A stretch of 64,000 bases of DNA from Oscillospiraceae bacterium (GTDB lineage: Bacteria > Bacillota > Clostridia > Oscillospirales > Acutalibacteraceae). Where the stretch lies: contig JAISGQ010000012.1 of assembly GCA_031262985.1 (NCBI GenBank), positions 22,402 to 86,401 of the forward strand, read 5' to 3'. The notes beneath the pieces were generated by a model. That model searched no databases, was not told the origin of the DNA, and was given only the letters and a program-made list of their open reading frames with translations. Position 1 is the first letter of the stretch; the number at the start of each line of letters is the position of its first letter. A program made the position numbers and the translations under genes. Shown in pieces: positions 24,850 to 33,096 of this stretch.

Positions 24850-25569
24850 ATGATTAACATAGCAGTATGCGACGATCAAAAAAGCTTCAGGGATAATATA
24901 ACAAGATCAATAGATAAATATTTCAAATCGAAATCAATAGAGTATCATATTGATTTTTACGACGACGGAAAGCCTATAGTTGAGGTTTATGAAACAAATT
25001 CATCTCCATACGACATTGTTTTTCTTGACATGAAAATGACCTCCCTAAACGGAGATGCAGCCGCAGAAATAATCAGGAGCTACGACAAGAAGGTGATTCT
25101 GATTTTCGTTTCAAGCTGGATTGACTATGCGGTGACGGGCTACAATGTGGACGCACACCGATTTATATATAAATCGGACGTTGCGCTCGACTCCGCGGTA
25201 AGCAGTACGCTCGACAGCTCCATGAGGAAAATCAACAGCAGCGGCGGACATATAATCATTACGTCTGAGGACTCGCAGATGAGGATAAACGTGTCGGACA
25301 TTCTCTTTGTGGAGGTGTTCGATAAAATTGTATCACTCTACACCGAAAAAGAAAAATATCAAACGACAACAACCTTAGCGGCGGTAGAACACGAGCTTGA
25401 GGGTACGAGTATAATCCGATGCCATCGAAGCTATCTCGTCAATGTCCGCCACATAACGGCCTTTAGGAAGGATTCCGTAACGCTTTCAAACAACCGCACC
25501 ATTCCCGTGAGCAGGTCAAGCCGCAAGACCGTGCTCGATTTATTCACAAGATTTTTAGCGGGGGAGTAG
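24850..25569 (+). CDS. LytTR-family response regulator (AgrA/ComE-like)
   Basis: 239 residues. Receiver domain: acidic pair in AVCDDQ (about residues 5-9), phospho-acceptor Asp in IVFLDMKM (about residue 59), and Lys in the RFIYKS loop. LytTR DNA-binding domain from about 135: ILFVEVFDKIVSLYT, IIRCHRSYLVN, and VTLSNNRTIPVSRS. ATG 24850 has AAAGGGGAG upstream. It is followed by its own terminator, then by agrB and agrD. It probably controls agrBD through the tandem site at 25661-25691. The gene is more AT-rich than the window average. Confidence 0.92.
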   Translation: MINIAVCDDQKSFRDNITRSIDKYFKSKSIEYHIDFYDDGKPIVEVYETNSSPYDIVFLDMKMTSLNGDAAAEIIRSYDKKVILIFVSSWIDYAVTGYNVDAHRFIYKSDVALDSAVSSTLDSSMRKINSSGGHIIITSEDSQMRINVSDILFVEVFDKIVSLYTEKEKYQTTTTLAAVEHELEGTSIIRCHRSYLVNVRHITAFRKDSVTLSNNRTIPVSRSSRKTVLDLFTRFLAGE

Positions 25570-25595
25570 TGTCCCTCCGTGCCTTTCGTTAAGCA

Positions 25596-25651
25596 CAAAC
25601 CCACACAATAAAACGCTTTGCGTTTTATTGTGTGGGTTTGTTTCTTTATTT
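25596..25651 (+). terminator. Terminator of the LytTR regulator gene
   Basis: A 20-bp perfect stem (25596-25615 with 25621-25640), loop CTTTG, then TTTCTTTATTT. It separates the regulator transcript from agrBD. Confidence 0.85.
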
Positions 25652-25660
25652 AAACCTGCG

Positions 25661-25718
25661 ACCATTCGCGCGTGAATTGTAACCACTCGCGAAAAACTAT
25701 AGATTTTGTCTGAAATAT
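25661..25718 (+). promoter_or_regulatory. Candidate LytTR tandem binding site and agrB promoter
   Basis: ACCATTCGCG (25661-25670) and ACCACTCGCG (25682-25691) are direct repeats 21 bases apart start to start, the spacing known for AgrA-type LytTR dimers. A -10 like TATATT (25713-25718) follows, but the position of the -35 (CGAAAA) is far from consensus, as expected for an activator-dependent promoter. Confidence 0.6.
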
Positions 25719-25760
25719 ATGTTATATTACGGACAAGCTTTACGGAAAGGACTTGTGCTT

Positions 25761-26378
25761 ATGATTCACGGAGTTGCTGAGAGACTGTCCTCTGTATTCG
25801 TCAGAAACGGCACAATCACGGAGGATGAGCAGGACCTTTACTCCTATGGACTCGAGTTGCTTATCTCAAACATAGTTGGAGTCGCCGCGGCACTCGCTAT
25901 CGGTATTATCCTCGGAAATCTGATTGGAGCAGTAATTTTCCTCCTTGCCTTTATTCCCGTAAGGACATATGCAGGAGGACTGCACGCGAAAAATAATTTT
26001 TTCTGCATAATGAGTATGTCTGTAAATATGCTTTTGGCGTTTGCGATTTACCTCTTTCTGCAAAAGTATATAGGTATCGTTTCTCTCTGTTTGATGATAC
26101 CCGCCGCTGTCGCCACCTACATCATAGCTCCATCGGAGAGTGAAAATAAGCCCCTTACTGAAAGAGAAAAAAGTAGAAATAAAAAACTAAGCACCACAAT
26201 ATTTTCGATAGAATCAATTATCGGTTTGATACTACTTCTCATAAGCACATTCACAAACGCGGATTTGTCCGATTCATATTCGTTTGTTTTTTTGGGGATG
26301 TACTCAGCCTTCATCTCGATGGCTGTTTCACATATTTTTGAGAAAAGGAGGAAAAATCATGAAGAGCAGTGTTACTAA
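25761..26378 (+). CDS. agrB: AgrB-like autoinducer-processing membrane peptidase
   Basis: 205 residues, about five to six membrane helices. The catalytic His and Cys are visible in the family motif RTYAGGLHAKNNFFC (about residues 68-82). AgrB cuts the AgrD precursor and helps form the thiolactone ring. ATG 25761 is chosen because GGAAAGGA lies 9 bases upstream; a start at 25719 lacks one. Its end overlaps agrD by 20 bases. Its products and the upstream LytTR regulator make a partial agr system with no kinase gene. Confidence 0.92.
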   Translation: MIHGVAERLSSVFVRNGTITEDEQDLYSYGLELLISNIVGVAAALAIGIILGNLIGAVIFLLAFIPVRTYAGGLHAKNNFFCIMSMSVNMLLAFAIYLFLQKYIGIVSLCLMIPAAVATYIIAPSESENKPLTEREKSRNKKLSTTIFSIESIIGLILLLISTFTNADLSDSYSFVFLGMYSAFISMAVSHIFEKRRKNHEEQCY

Positions 26379-26499
26379 AATTTCAAGCGCGGTCGCTTCT
26401 TTGGCACGTGCGGTTGCTGTTTCAGGCGCGGCGCAGACTTGTATGTGGCTTTATCACCAGCCCAAGGCACCGAAGTCACTCGACAAGTATCGCCGATAG
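26359..26499 (+). CDS. agrD: AgrD-like cyclic peptide autoinducer precursor
   Basis: 46 residues: amphipathic N-terminal leader (MKSSVTKISSAVASLARAVA), then SGAAQTCMWLYHQPKAPKSL and a basic tail. Cys28 followed by MWLY predicts a five-residue thiolactone ring (C-M-W-L-Y), as in Clostridia AgrD peptides. The HQPKAPKSL tail is also typical and is removed by AgrB. AGGAGG lies 8 bases before ATG 26359. It overlaps agrB, so production of the two is coupled. Confidence 0.88.
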   Translation: MKSSVTKISSAVASLARAVAVSGAAQTCMWLYHQPKAPKSLDKYRR

Positions 26500-26663
26500 C
26501 AACAGAAATCAGACAAATTGCAATTATCACGCAACATAGGTTGCAAACGCCCCGCACCGCGTTATCCTAAAGGGGATAAGCTTGTGCAAGGCGGAAGAAA
26601 CACGGGAATTAAACGGATTGAAAGACCGGATGTGGGAAAAACGATATTGGAAACACAGGCATC
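26500..26663. other. agr 3' spacer, no gene recognised
   Basis: No open frame with a start and ribosome site was found. It leads into the terminator at 26664. Confidence 0.4.
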
Positions 26664-26715
26664 ATCATAAGACAATCGTAATGTTTGCGGCATTGTGATT
26701 GTCTTATGATTTTTT
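26664..26715 (+). terminator. agrBD terminator
   Basis: ATCATAAGACAATC (26664-26677) pairs with GATTGTCTTATGAT (26697-26710) and is followed by TTTTTG. The loop has an inner AATG/CATT pairing. Confidence 0.8.
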
Positions 26716-26752
26716 GTTATCCTCGTATATTCCTCCCACATATTCTCTCAGC

Positions 26753-27310
26753 CTACTGCTCCCATTCGAGTATCTTTCCTTCGCGGACAATATAGTTCTC
26801 GCGGGCAATTTTTGCAAGAGGATAGTCGGAGTGGGAGTCGGAGTAAAATTTGTCTATCGCCGTGTCTTTGTAAAGCTCCCGAAAGCGCAGGAGCTTCTCC
26901 TCCCCGTAGCAGTTGCGCCCCTCGCACCTGCCCGTTTCGCTGTCCACAATGGAGGCGATGAGCGTTACTCCCAGCCGCTCGCACAAAGGGCGCAGGAGGA
27001 AATCGGGGGAGGCGGATATTATCACATCCTCCCCGCTCATCTGATTGATATACCACTGTTCCAGCTTTCGCTCGTGGGAGTGCCAGAAGTCGGAGACGCA
27101 TTTTTTCGTATCGGGGAGTATCTTTAGAAAGCTATAGAACGCCTGCTTAAACTCCGTCTTGCCGTGCATCCCCGCCAGATATTTTACTCCCCCGACAAGC
27201 TGAGAGGGGAGCTTCAATAAGACTGCGGGGTTTCGTTTTAAACAGAAGAAATAGAAATCGAGAGTGCTGTCGCCGCGGTATATCGTCTTGTCAAAATCGT
27301 ATACGTTCAT
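26753..27310 (-). CDS. HAD-IB family phosphatase
   Basis: 185 residues. Motif I is VYDFDKT (residues 3-9), motif II IISASP (about residue 98), and the motif III/IV Asp residues are in YSDSHSDYPL (about residue 158). This is the phosphoserine phosphatase-like HAD subclass. It lies 15 bases downstream of the UbiA-type gene in the same operon. In families where these two occur together, the phosphatase is thought to dephosphorylate the polyprenyl-phospho-ribose 5-phosphate made by the transferase. Alternative: a phosphatase with an unrelated substrate. Confidence 0.82.
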   Translation of the reverse strand: MNVYDFDKTIYRGDSTLDFYFFCLKRNPAVLLKLPSQLVGGVKYLAGMHGKTEFKQAFYSFLKILPDTKKCVSDFWHSHERKLEQWYINQMSGEDVIISASPDFLLRPLCERLGVTLIASIVDSETGRCEGRNCYGEEKLLRFRELYKDTAIDKFYSDSHSDYPLAKIARENYIVREGKILEWEQ

Positions 27311-27325
27311 ACGCGTTCTCCTTTG

Positions 27326-28189
27326 CTACAGGTAAAAAATGCCGAGGAAAACCAGTGCAAACACAACGCAGAGTGCGAGCAGCATCTTGTCCTTTAATAT
27401 AACCTCCACGGGGTCGCCGTCGGAGTCGCCCTCAATATTCATGCTGTACTTCATGCATATGAGTATCACAATAGGCACAGTCCACACCAAATTCGTGTTG
27501 TCTATGCGCGCTATGGTTATCGGGTCAACGCTCCACAGGGAGTAGAAGACAATCGCGAGAGCGAGGCACATATACATATTTTTGTCGAGGAAGCTCTGCG
27601 TGTACTGCTTGAGCACCTTGCGGGAGGAGCCGGTCTGCTGCTTCTGTTCGTTCCTCCGCTTGCCAAGCCCCATGTAGAAGGAGATGGCGATTACCGTGAG
27701 ATAGAGCCACTTCGATATTTCGATATCTGTGATTGCCGCTCCGTAGAGCAAGCGGAGGAGAAAGCCCGACACGAGAATGGCGATATCGAGGATGGGGATG
27801 TTTTTAAGCCCTAAGCTGTAAAAGAGGTTGAGGACGAAATAGAGAATGAGATAAAGCGAAATTTTTATATCAAGTCCCGCTGCGAAGTAATTAACCGCGA
27901 TTGAGATGATAAACAGCACACAGGCGAGTATCACGGCGGAGTGGATTTTCACCTGCCCGCTTGCGATAGGGCGGTTTTTCTTTGTGCTGTGCAGTCGGTC
28001 ACTCTTAGCGTCCTTCGTGTCGTTTACGATATAAACCACCGAGGAGAGAAGGCTGAAGGAGAAAAAACCCAGCACTGTTTTCAGCACTAAATCGGTCGCA
28101 AAGAGCTGTCCGCTGAAAATCAGCGGAAGCAGAATCAGTATATTTTTTATGTAGTGATGAACGCGCATGAGCTTGATGTACTTTTTCAT
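27326..28189 (-). CDS. UbiA-family prenyl-phosphate phosphoribosyltransferase
   Basis: 287 residues, about eight to nine membrane helices. It has the first Asp-rich motif NDTKDAKSD (about residue 56; UbiA NDxxDxxxD). The N-terminus LMRVHHYIKNILILLPLIFSG is characteristic of the decaprenyl-phosphate phosphoribosyltransferase group (Rv3806c-like), which attaches phosphoribose to a polyprenyl phosphate. ATG 28189 has GGAGAAAT upstream. The gene is separated from the upstream membrane protein gene by a multi-hairpin repeat. Confidence 0.85.
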   Translation of the reverse strand: MKKYIKLMRVHHYIKNILILLPLIFSGQLFATDLVLKTVLGFFSFSLLSSVVYIVNDTKDAKSDRLHSTKKNRPIASGQVKIHSAVILACVLFIISIAVNYFAAGLDIKISLYLILYFVLNLFYSLGLKNIPILDIAILVSGFLLRLLYGAAITDIEISKWLYLTVIAISFYMGLGKRRNEQKQQTGSSRKVLKQYTQSFLDKNMYMCLALAIVFYSLWSVDPITIARIDNTNLVWTVPIVILICMKYSMNIEGDSDGDPVEVILKDKMLLALCVVFALVFLGIFYL

Positions 28190-28223
28190 TTTATTTCTCC
28201 AATCGGGACAATTTTACTAAAAA

Positions 28224-28552
28224 CTAAAATCTGTTGCCAAGGAGTTAGAATTTGGGTCAAGCCTTTGTAAAGGCTTGCAGATTCTTAAGACAGAGTCTTA
28301 AGTCGCCATCCGCAGATGGCGAAACTCTTTTATCGTCAGAAAAACGCAGGAAGGTAGGCGAAAATGTCCCTAAGGACATTTTCCCGTAGGAAACCCTCGT
28401 CGGGGGTTTCCTGTATAGGTCGCCTTGCGACCTATAGGGTCTCTCTCAAATCCTCCTGTAGTTAATGGCGAAGCACCTCTGAAGCACCTCTATTGTTCAA
28501 AAAACGCAGTGAGGGGGAATGGAAACCCTCGTCGGGGATTCTCCAAATATCC
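28224..28552 (+). repeat. Multi-hairpin intergenic repeat, copy b, with tail module
   Basis: Core 28224-28436: TTGCCAAGGAGTTAG box, P1 CAAGCCTTT/AAAGGCTTG, P2 TTAAGAC/GTCTTAA, P3 CGCCATC/GATGGCG, P4 AAAATGTCC/GGACATTTT, P5 GGAAACCC/GGGTTTCC, P6 TATAGGTCGC/GCGACCTATA. The tail to 28552 holds CTGTAGTTAATGGCGAAG and a partial second P5. It lies antisense to the flanking minus-strand genes. Confidence 0.88.
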
Positions 28553-30298
28553 CTACGCAGGATAATATTCCGCCCCAAACCGCAGTATATTCGCCATTTC
28601 GGGGATATTCACCCAAAGCATAAGCAGCGCGAAGGAGATAAACACAGCATACTTAACTACGCTGTACACCGCCGCCGCCTTCTTATTTTTAATATATGAG
28701 CCGACCTTCTCAAACAGCATAAAAATCAGCGATATATACGCCCACGAAAAATAGAGAGCGTACAGCACCAGCCCGTTTTCCTGAGTTCCCCAGCCCACCA
28801 CGCAGAGAATCACGAAGGAGAAGACAGTCCACGCCATGCAAATCTGAGCGAATTTGTTCTTCATATTAAGCGCGAAGCCGAGCAGCACAAGTGCGAGGAG
28901 TACTACTCCTGCCGCGCTTACCGACGTAACGGCATCGGGGAAATAGGACATATACCCCAAGGTGTCGGCAGTAGACGCCGCAGGGGCAAAAAAGCAGGAG
29001 GAGACAAAGGAGAAAAATTGCAGGAGCTTGTCCCCGAAGGTCAGCTCCACGCCCGAAAAGCGCATGAGCTTGCCAATCTCCTCCATGAAATTCGCGACAA
29101 GAGCGAGCTGTCCGAAGAGTATGATGAAGGAGGCGAATTTTACTCCCGCCTCAAATATGTCTTTGACAAAGCCCCAAAAGCTCCGCTTGTCTGAGAGGAG
29201 CGGGAACAGCACACCCGTCGTCAGCATGGAGGAGGAAGCCGCGGCAAACGCGTACTGCCTCTCCTGCCGATTGGAGAGGGCGCAGTAGATAAACATAATG
29301 AGCCAGAACATGGAGAAAATGTACTGCTCCATGGTCAGGACATATATGAGCATGGGGAATGACAGGGCGTAAAGAGCGAAGAACGCCGCCTTCAATAGCC
29401 CGCGAAGCTTCATCATCTCCGCCGTCATGATAACGGCGAGGAGCAGAAGCCCAGCCTGAATAGCCGCGAGTGCTATGGGGTAGATGTTCGGAACGAAGAA
29501 GAAAATCAGCGAAATGAGCTTCGCCAGTGAGCCGAAGGGAGCGGCGAACAACCCAAACAGCGGCTGGCGTATGTCGTTTTGCTCCGCGTTAATGCTGTAG
29601 TATGCGTTGGAGTCGAAAATCTCGCCCGAATCGGTGGTGTATATTATGTCGTATAAACGAACGCCTCCGTTTGCGTCCACTCCCGAGTAAAACGCAGTTG
29701 TGTGGGAGTATACAAGCGAAATCGCGGCTACGGATACGAAAAGCGCGGCAAAGAAGAAAATCTTGTCCGCTTTGTCTGATTTTTCGTACAAGTCCCTGAT
29801 AAAACGGACAAATGCGTTTACGAAGCAGTAGGTGAAAACGAATGCGGCAAACAATGCTCCCGCCGAAAGGATGGAGGAGACAAGCGCGGCGTTCTCTCCC
29901 CAAAAGTGCGTGATTATCTCGCCTACAAAAACCTCGCGTATGACGAAAAGCCGCGACATCCTGTCGGTCAGCTCCACAGCGGCGGCGTGGCAGGGGAAGT
30001 AGGTCAGTGCCGCCGAAAGGACGAGCAGCGGTATGTTTAAATTTGAAAATGTACGCTCGATAAATTTGCACTTGATTACCAAAAACAGAACGATTCCCAG
30101 CGCGGAGAATGTCGTTATGGCGAACAGGTCGAGGGATAAGGCACTCGACGGCATTAGATTAAAGAGCGACAGAAGAACCGACATAATCATTGCCGAACAC
30201 GCAAAAAGTACCTTGACGGCGATTCGCAAGGCTTTGCGGGAGGAGGTGTTGTCGGCGGTGTTGTCGGCACTGCCGATTGAGGGATGTTGATTTGACAT
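28553..30298 (-). CDS. Large polytopic membrane protein, possible GT-C-like transferase
   Basis: 581 residues with about 12 or more hydrophobic segments and a conserved-looking extracytoplasmic loop (YSGVDANGGVRLYDIIYTTD, then SNAYYSINAEQNDIRQPLFG, about residues 205-250). This topology resembles polyprenyl-phosphate-dependent GT-C sugar transferases, and it sits with a UbiA-type transferase and a HAD phosphatase that could make its donor. No DxD or other catalytic motif is certain, so the role is an inference from context. Confidence 0.6.
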   Translation of the reverse strand: MSNQHPSIGSADNTADNTSSRKALRIAVKVLFACSAMIMSVLLSLFNLMPSSALSLDLFAITTFSALGIVLFLVIKCKFIERTFSNLNIPLLVLSAALTYFPCHAAAVELTDRMSRLFVIREVFVGEIITHFWGENAALVSSILSAGALFAAFVFTYCFVNAFVRFIRDLYEKSDKADKIFFFAALFVSVAAISLVYSHTTAFYSGVDANGGVRLYDIIYTTDSGEIFDSNAYYSINAEQNDIRQPLFGLFAAPFGSLAKLISLIFFFVPNIYPIALAAIQAGLLLLAVIMTAEMMKLRGLLKAAFFALYALSFPMLIYVLTMEQYIFSMFWLIMFIYCALSNRQERQYAFAAASSSMLTTGVLFPLLSDKRSFWGFVKDIFEAGVKFASFIILFGQLALVANFMEEIGKLMRFSGVELTFGDKLLQFFSFVSSCFFAPAASTADTLGYMSYFPDAVTSVSAAGVVLLALVLLGFALNMKNKFAQICMAWTVFSFVILCVVGWGTQENGLVLYALYFSWAYISLIFMLFEKVGSYIKNKKAAAVYSVVKYAVFISFALLMLWVNIPEMANILRFGAEYYPA

Positions 30299-30342
30299 TA
30301 TTCAAAACCATCCTTAATTTTAGATTTAGTAGATATACCACA

Positions 30343-30442
30343 CTAAATTAACTTGAAAACAATCAAGCCTCCACGGGCGAAAACCGCACAAATCCGAGCT
30401 TTTAGCCCGTGTTTTCTTTATGTTTTCTAAGTTAATTAACTA
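30343..30442. mobile_element. About 100-bp terminal-inverted-repeat element, copy A
   Basis: Ends CTAAATTAACTT and AAGTTAATTAACTATAG. The interior pairs CACGGGC with GCCCGTG. It is like copy B (52825) inside and shares ends with copies C and D. It lies upstream of the membrane protein gene, and no coding capacity is visible. It resembles a MITE. Confidence 0.65.
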
Positions 30443-30488
30443 TAGGCGAGAGGGGGGCGGGGAGTGGGGAATTATACTCCTCCCGCCA

Positions 30489-31223
30489 TCACTTCGGGGA
30501 GATGACGGCAAGTGCAGTTTTCCTGTCCGCATGGGGGAAGTGCCGCAGGATGTTGCCGATGAGCTTCTCCTCCAGCTCCTCGCGGGGAGTATCGTAGGCG
30601 GCTCGAACGAGAGCTTCGCCCATGCAGGTCTCCGCAGTGCTGTAGTTCGCGATGCTCCAGCCGTAAGGCTCGCCCTTCTTGTTGAGCTTCTTCGAAAAAT
30701 CGCAAACCGATATGTAGGTCAGCATCTGCAGTGCGGTCAGAACAGTCTCAAAGCCCGTCTCCCCGCCCTTTTGGAAGCCTGCCAGCTCCTTGAGGAGGTA
30801 GGAGGGAACTATGCCCTTCTCCTCTATGACGTCCATCACGCGCTTTTGCTTGAGTGAGGCAAGTCCGTCCTCAAAGCGTGCGTCGAAATCGTAGCCTTTC
30901 CGGCGGTATGCCGCAAGGAGGGGAAGCCACTTCTTCGAGATAAATCCCGCCTTCTTTCCGAAAAGCTTGCCGTACATCACTCTCTTGTCACGCGCCGCAA
31001 GCTCGCGCCAGTACCACGCGTCGTCCTCGGAGTCTGTCCACCACGCGTCGGGGTTGGAGTACTCCTCCACCGAGAAGCCCTTGATGGAGTTTTTAAAAAG
31101 CGGAAGAAACCCGTATTTCTCCACCAAGGCGTACATCTCATCTACCGTTTTGAGCTGTTTGTCGGGAGAACGCTCCCCCTCTGCTATCCAATTTCCGTTA
31201 TCCACTATCATAGCTTTTGTCAT
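30489..31223 (-). CDS. AlkZ-related DNA glycosylase-like protein
   Basis: 244 residues, no membrane segment. WWTDSEDDAWYWRELA (about residues 60-75) and YGKLFGKKAGFISKKWLPLL follow the pattern of proteins annotated as AlkZ-related in Firmicutes. AlkZ/YcaQ-type enzymes remove bulky or cross-linked bases through an HTH-rich fold. The neighbour 12 bases upstream in the operon is a uracil-DNA glycosylase, which supports a base-repair context. Family assignment is from memory of the motif, so moderate certainty. Confidence 0.5.
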   Translation of the reverse strand: MTKAMIVDNGNWIAEGERSPDKQLKTVDEMYALVEKYGFLPLFKNSIKGFSVEEYSNPDAWWTDSEDDAWYWRELAARDKRVMYGKLFGKKAGFISKKWLPLLAAYRRKGYDFDARFEDGLASLKQKRVMDVIEEKGIVPSYLLKELAGFQKGGETGFETVLTALQMLTYISVCDFSKKLNKKGEPYGWSIANYSTAETCMGEALVRAAYDTPREELEEKLIGNILRHFPHADRKTALAVISPK

Positions 31224-31234
31224 GCCCTCTTGTA

Positions 31235-31810
31235 TTATATGTTATACGTTTCGGGGCAAACCTCCATTATTTTTTGTTTGAGTATCCGAAAATCCTCCTC
31301 CGCAAGCGGTTTCTGATTGATATTCCTAAGCAGCGCGGCAGGGTGGAGTGTAGCCATCATGAGAACTCCCTTTTTCTCCATGAAAACACCGTGTTCCTTT
31401 GTTATTTTAATGTCGGGCTTCATGATTCGCGCTGCCGCTATTCTCCCCACGCACACGATGATTTTAGGCTTTATTATCTTAAACTGAGCGCGAAGCCAGT
31501 TTATGCAAGCCTCCTGCTCCGAGGGGAGCGGGTCGCGGTTGTTCGGCGGGCGGCACTTTATCATGTTGGCGATGTAGATGTTTTTGTCGCGGTAAAGCCC
31601 CACCTCCGCTATCATGGAGTCCATGAGCTTGCCGCTCCTTCCGACGAACGGTTCTCCGCGCAAATCCTCCTGTTCCCCGGGGGCTTCTCCTATGAACATG
31701 ACACGCGCGTTCGGATTGCCCACTCCGAAAACCAGATTAGTGCGTGTCGTCCCCGGCTCGCATTTGCGGCAGGAGAGACACTGCAAGCGCAGGTTATCGA
31801 GATCTCCCAC
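31235..31810 (-). CDS. Family 4 uracil-DNA glycosylase
   Basis: 191 residues. Four cysteines of the [4Fe-4S] cluster are visible in [10 protein letters not shown] and in KCRPP...SEQEAC. Catalytic motifs are [12 protein letters not shown] and [11 protein letters not shown]. It removes uracil from DNA. GTG 31810 is chosen because AGGAGT is 7 bases upstream; a further ATG at 31831 has no ribosome site. A multi-hairpin repeat begins only 25 bases upstream of the start, so any promoter must lie in or beyond it. Confidence 0.92.
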   Translation of the reverse strand: MGDLDNLRLQCLSCRKCEPGTTRTNLVFGVGNPNARVMFIGEAPGEQEDLRGEPFVGRSGKLMDSMIAEVGLYRDKNIYIANMIKCRPPNNRDPLPSEQEACINWLRAQFKIIKPKIIVCVGRIAAARIMKPDIKITKEHGVFMEKKGVLMMATLHPAALLRNINQKPLAEEDFRILKQKIMEVCPETYNI

Positions 31811-31835
31811 AAAATCACTCCTAATATACATCAAG

Positions 31836-32049
31836 CTAAAATCTGTTGCCAAAGAGTTAGAGTTTGGGTCAAGCCTTTGCAAAGGCTTGCGGGTTGTTAG
31901 GGCAGAGCCCTAACTCGCCATCCGCAGATGGCGAAACTCTCTTAGCGTTCAAAAAACGCAGGAGGGGTAGGTAAAATGTCCCTAAGGACATTTTGCCGTA
32001 GGGGAACCCTCGTCGGGGGTTCCCCTGTGTAGGTCGCCTTGCGACCTAC
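31836..32049 (+). repeat. Multi-hairpin intergenic repeat, copy c
   Basis: All six hairpins are present: P2 TTAGGGC/GCCCTAA, P3 CGCCATC/GATGGCG, a GCGTT/AACGC mini-hairpin, P4 AAAATGTCC/GGACATTTT, P5 GGGGAACCC/GGGTTCCCC, P6 GTAGGTCGC/GCGACCTAC. It lies between divergent udg and pduL. Confidence 0.88.
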
Positions 32050-32065
32050 GAATAACAATTGCGTC

Positions 32066-32145
32066 TCTGCAAAATCGCACCTCTGCAAAATCGCGTTTCT
32101 GCAAAATTACATTTCCGAAAAATCGCACTTCTGCGAAATTGTAAT
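32066..32145 (+). repeat. Five tandem 16-bp degenerate repeats
   Basis: Units begin TCTGCAAAATCGCACC and TCTGCAAAATCGCGTT; the later three diverge. Exact period of 16 over 80 bases, upstream of the pduL promoter. It may be an operator array or a decayed satellite. Confidence 0.7.
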
Positions 32146-32236
32146 CAGATATAACCCATTATTCTGCAATATATACATTATATTGCTAAACTGCCGCTTT
32201 GACAATCTTAATTTTCACTCTCCTTCTGAAAATTGC

Positions 32237-32265
32237 TTGAAATACTCCTCACTTTATACTATAAT
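32237..32265 (+). promoter_or_regulatory. pduL promoter
   Basis: TTGAAA (32237-32242) and TATAAT (32260-32265) with a 17-base spacer. Confidence 0.7.
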
Positions 32266-32330
32266 AAACAGTAGGGAGCAGATTTTACCAAATTTGATCC
32301 GAATTATCTTTAGTTAAAGGAGTGTTTATC

Positions 32331-32900
32331 ATGAAGGTTTTAGTTGAAACATCTGCACGTCATGTCCATGTTTCTGCCGCCGACCTCGAAATACTTTTCG
32401 GGGAGGGCTATCAGCTTACAAATAAGAAGGCACTTTCTCAGCCCGGTCAGTTTGCCTGCGAGGAGAGAGTTACTGTAGTAGGTCCTAAGGGGGAGATGTC
32501 CGGTATATCCATATTAGGTCCGACGCGCCCCGCCACTCAGGCGGAGCTTTCGCTCACCGACGCGCGTAAGCTGGGAATTGCCGCTCCTATCAGAGAATCG
32601 GGAGATACGGCAGGTTCGCCCGGATGCAAGATTGTTGGTCCTAAGGGCGAGGTGGAGATTCCCGAGGGCGTGATAGTCGCCAAGCGTCACATACATTTTA
32701 CTCCCGAAGAGGCAGCGAGCTTCGGAGTTACCGACAGACAGGTAGTGTCGGTTAAGATTGAGACTGCCGAGCGTACAACTACGTTCGGAGATGTCGTAAT
32801 ACGCGTCAATCCGAACTTCTCCGCAGCTATGCACATCGACACCGACGAATCGAACGCGGCGGGCTGCAGCGGACGTGTAGAGGGCGAAGTCATAGCGTAA
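32331..32900 (+). CDS. pduL: Phosphate propanoyltransferase PduL
   Basis: 189 residues. Two PduL-type beta-barrel halves with the metal-binding His pattern: SARHVHVSAADLEILFG (about residues 7-23) and AKRHIHFTPEEA (about residues 121-132). It exchanges acyl-CoA and phosphate (acetyl- or propionyl-CoA). ATG 32331 follows AAAGGAG. No microcompartment shell genes or acetate kinase are nearby and no encapsulation peptide is seen, so it probably works as a cytoplasmic phosphotransacylase in fermentation. Confidence 0.93.
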   Translation: MKVLVETSARHVHVSAADLEILFGEGYQLTNKKALSQPGQFACEERVTVVGPKGEMSGISILGPTRPATQAELSLTDARKLGIAAPIRESGDTAGSPGCKIVGPKGEVEIPEGVIVAKRHIHFTPEEAASFGVTDRQVVSVKIETAERTTTFGDVVIRVNPNFSAAMHIDTDESNAAGCSGRVEGEVIA

Positions 32901-32929
32901 GTTTTGGAATAATTTAAGAGATTAGTGTT

Positions 32930-32960
32930 AATACCCCCGCAACTAAGTTGCGGGGGTATT
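32930..32960 (+). terminator. pduL terminator
   Basis: AATACCCCCGCAAC (32930-32943) pairs with 32947-32960 around TAA. The T-rich tail is short. Confidence 0.75.
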
Positions 32961-33031
32961 ATTGCTGTGTTCTCGGAAAATACAGGCGGGGAGTAGCAGA
33001 AGCAGCACTTCCTCTAAATCGGGAAATACGG

Positions 33032-33060
33032 TTGCACTTTACGCATATTCGTGGTACAAT
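33032..33060 (+). promoter_or_regulatory. mscS promoter
   Basis: TTGCAC (33032-33037) and TACAAT (33055-33060) with a 17-base spacer. Confidence 0.65.
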
Positions 33061-33096
33061 GGCAACACTACACTTATGCAGCGTCAACACCGCATA

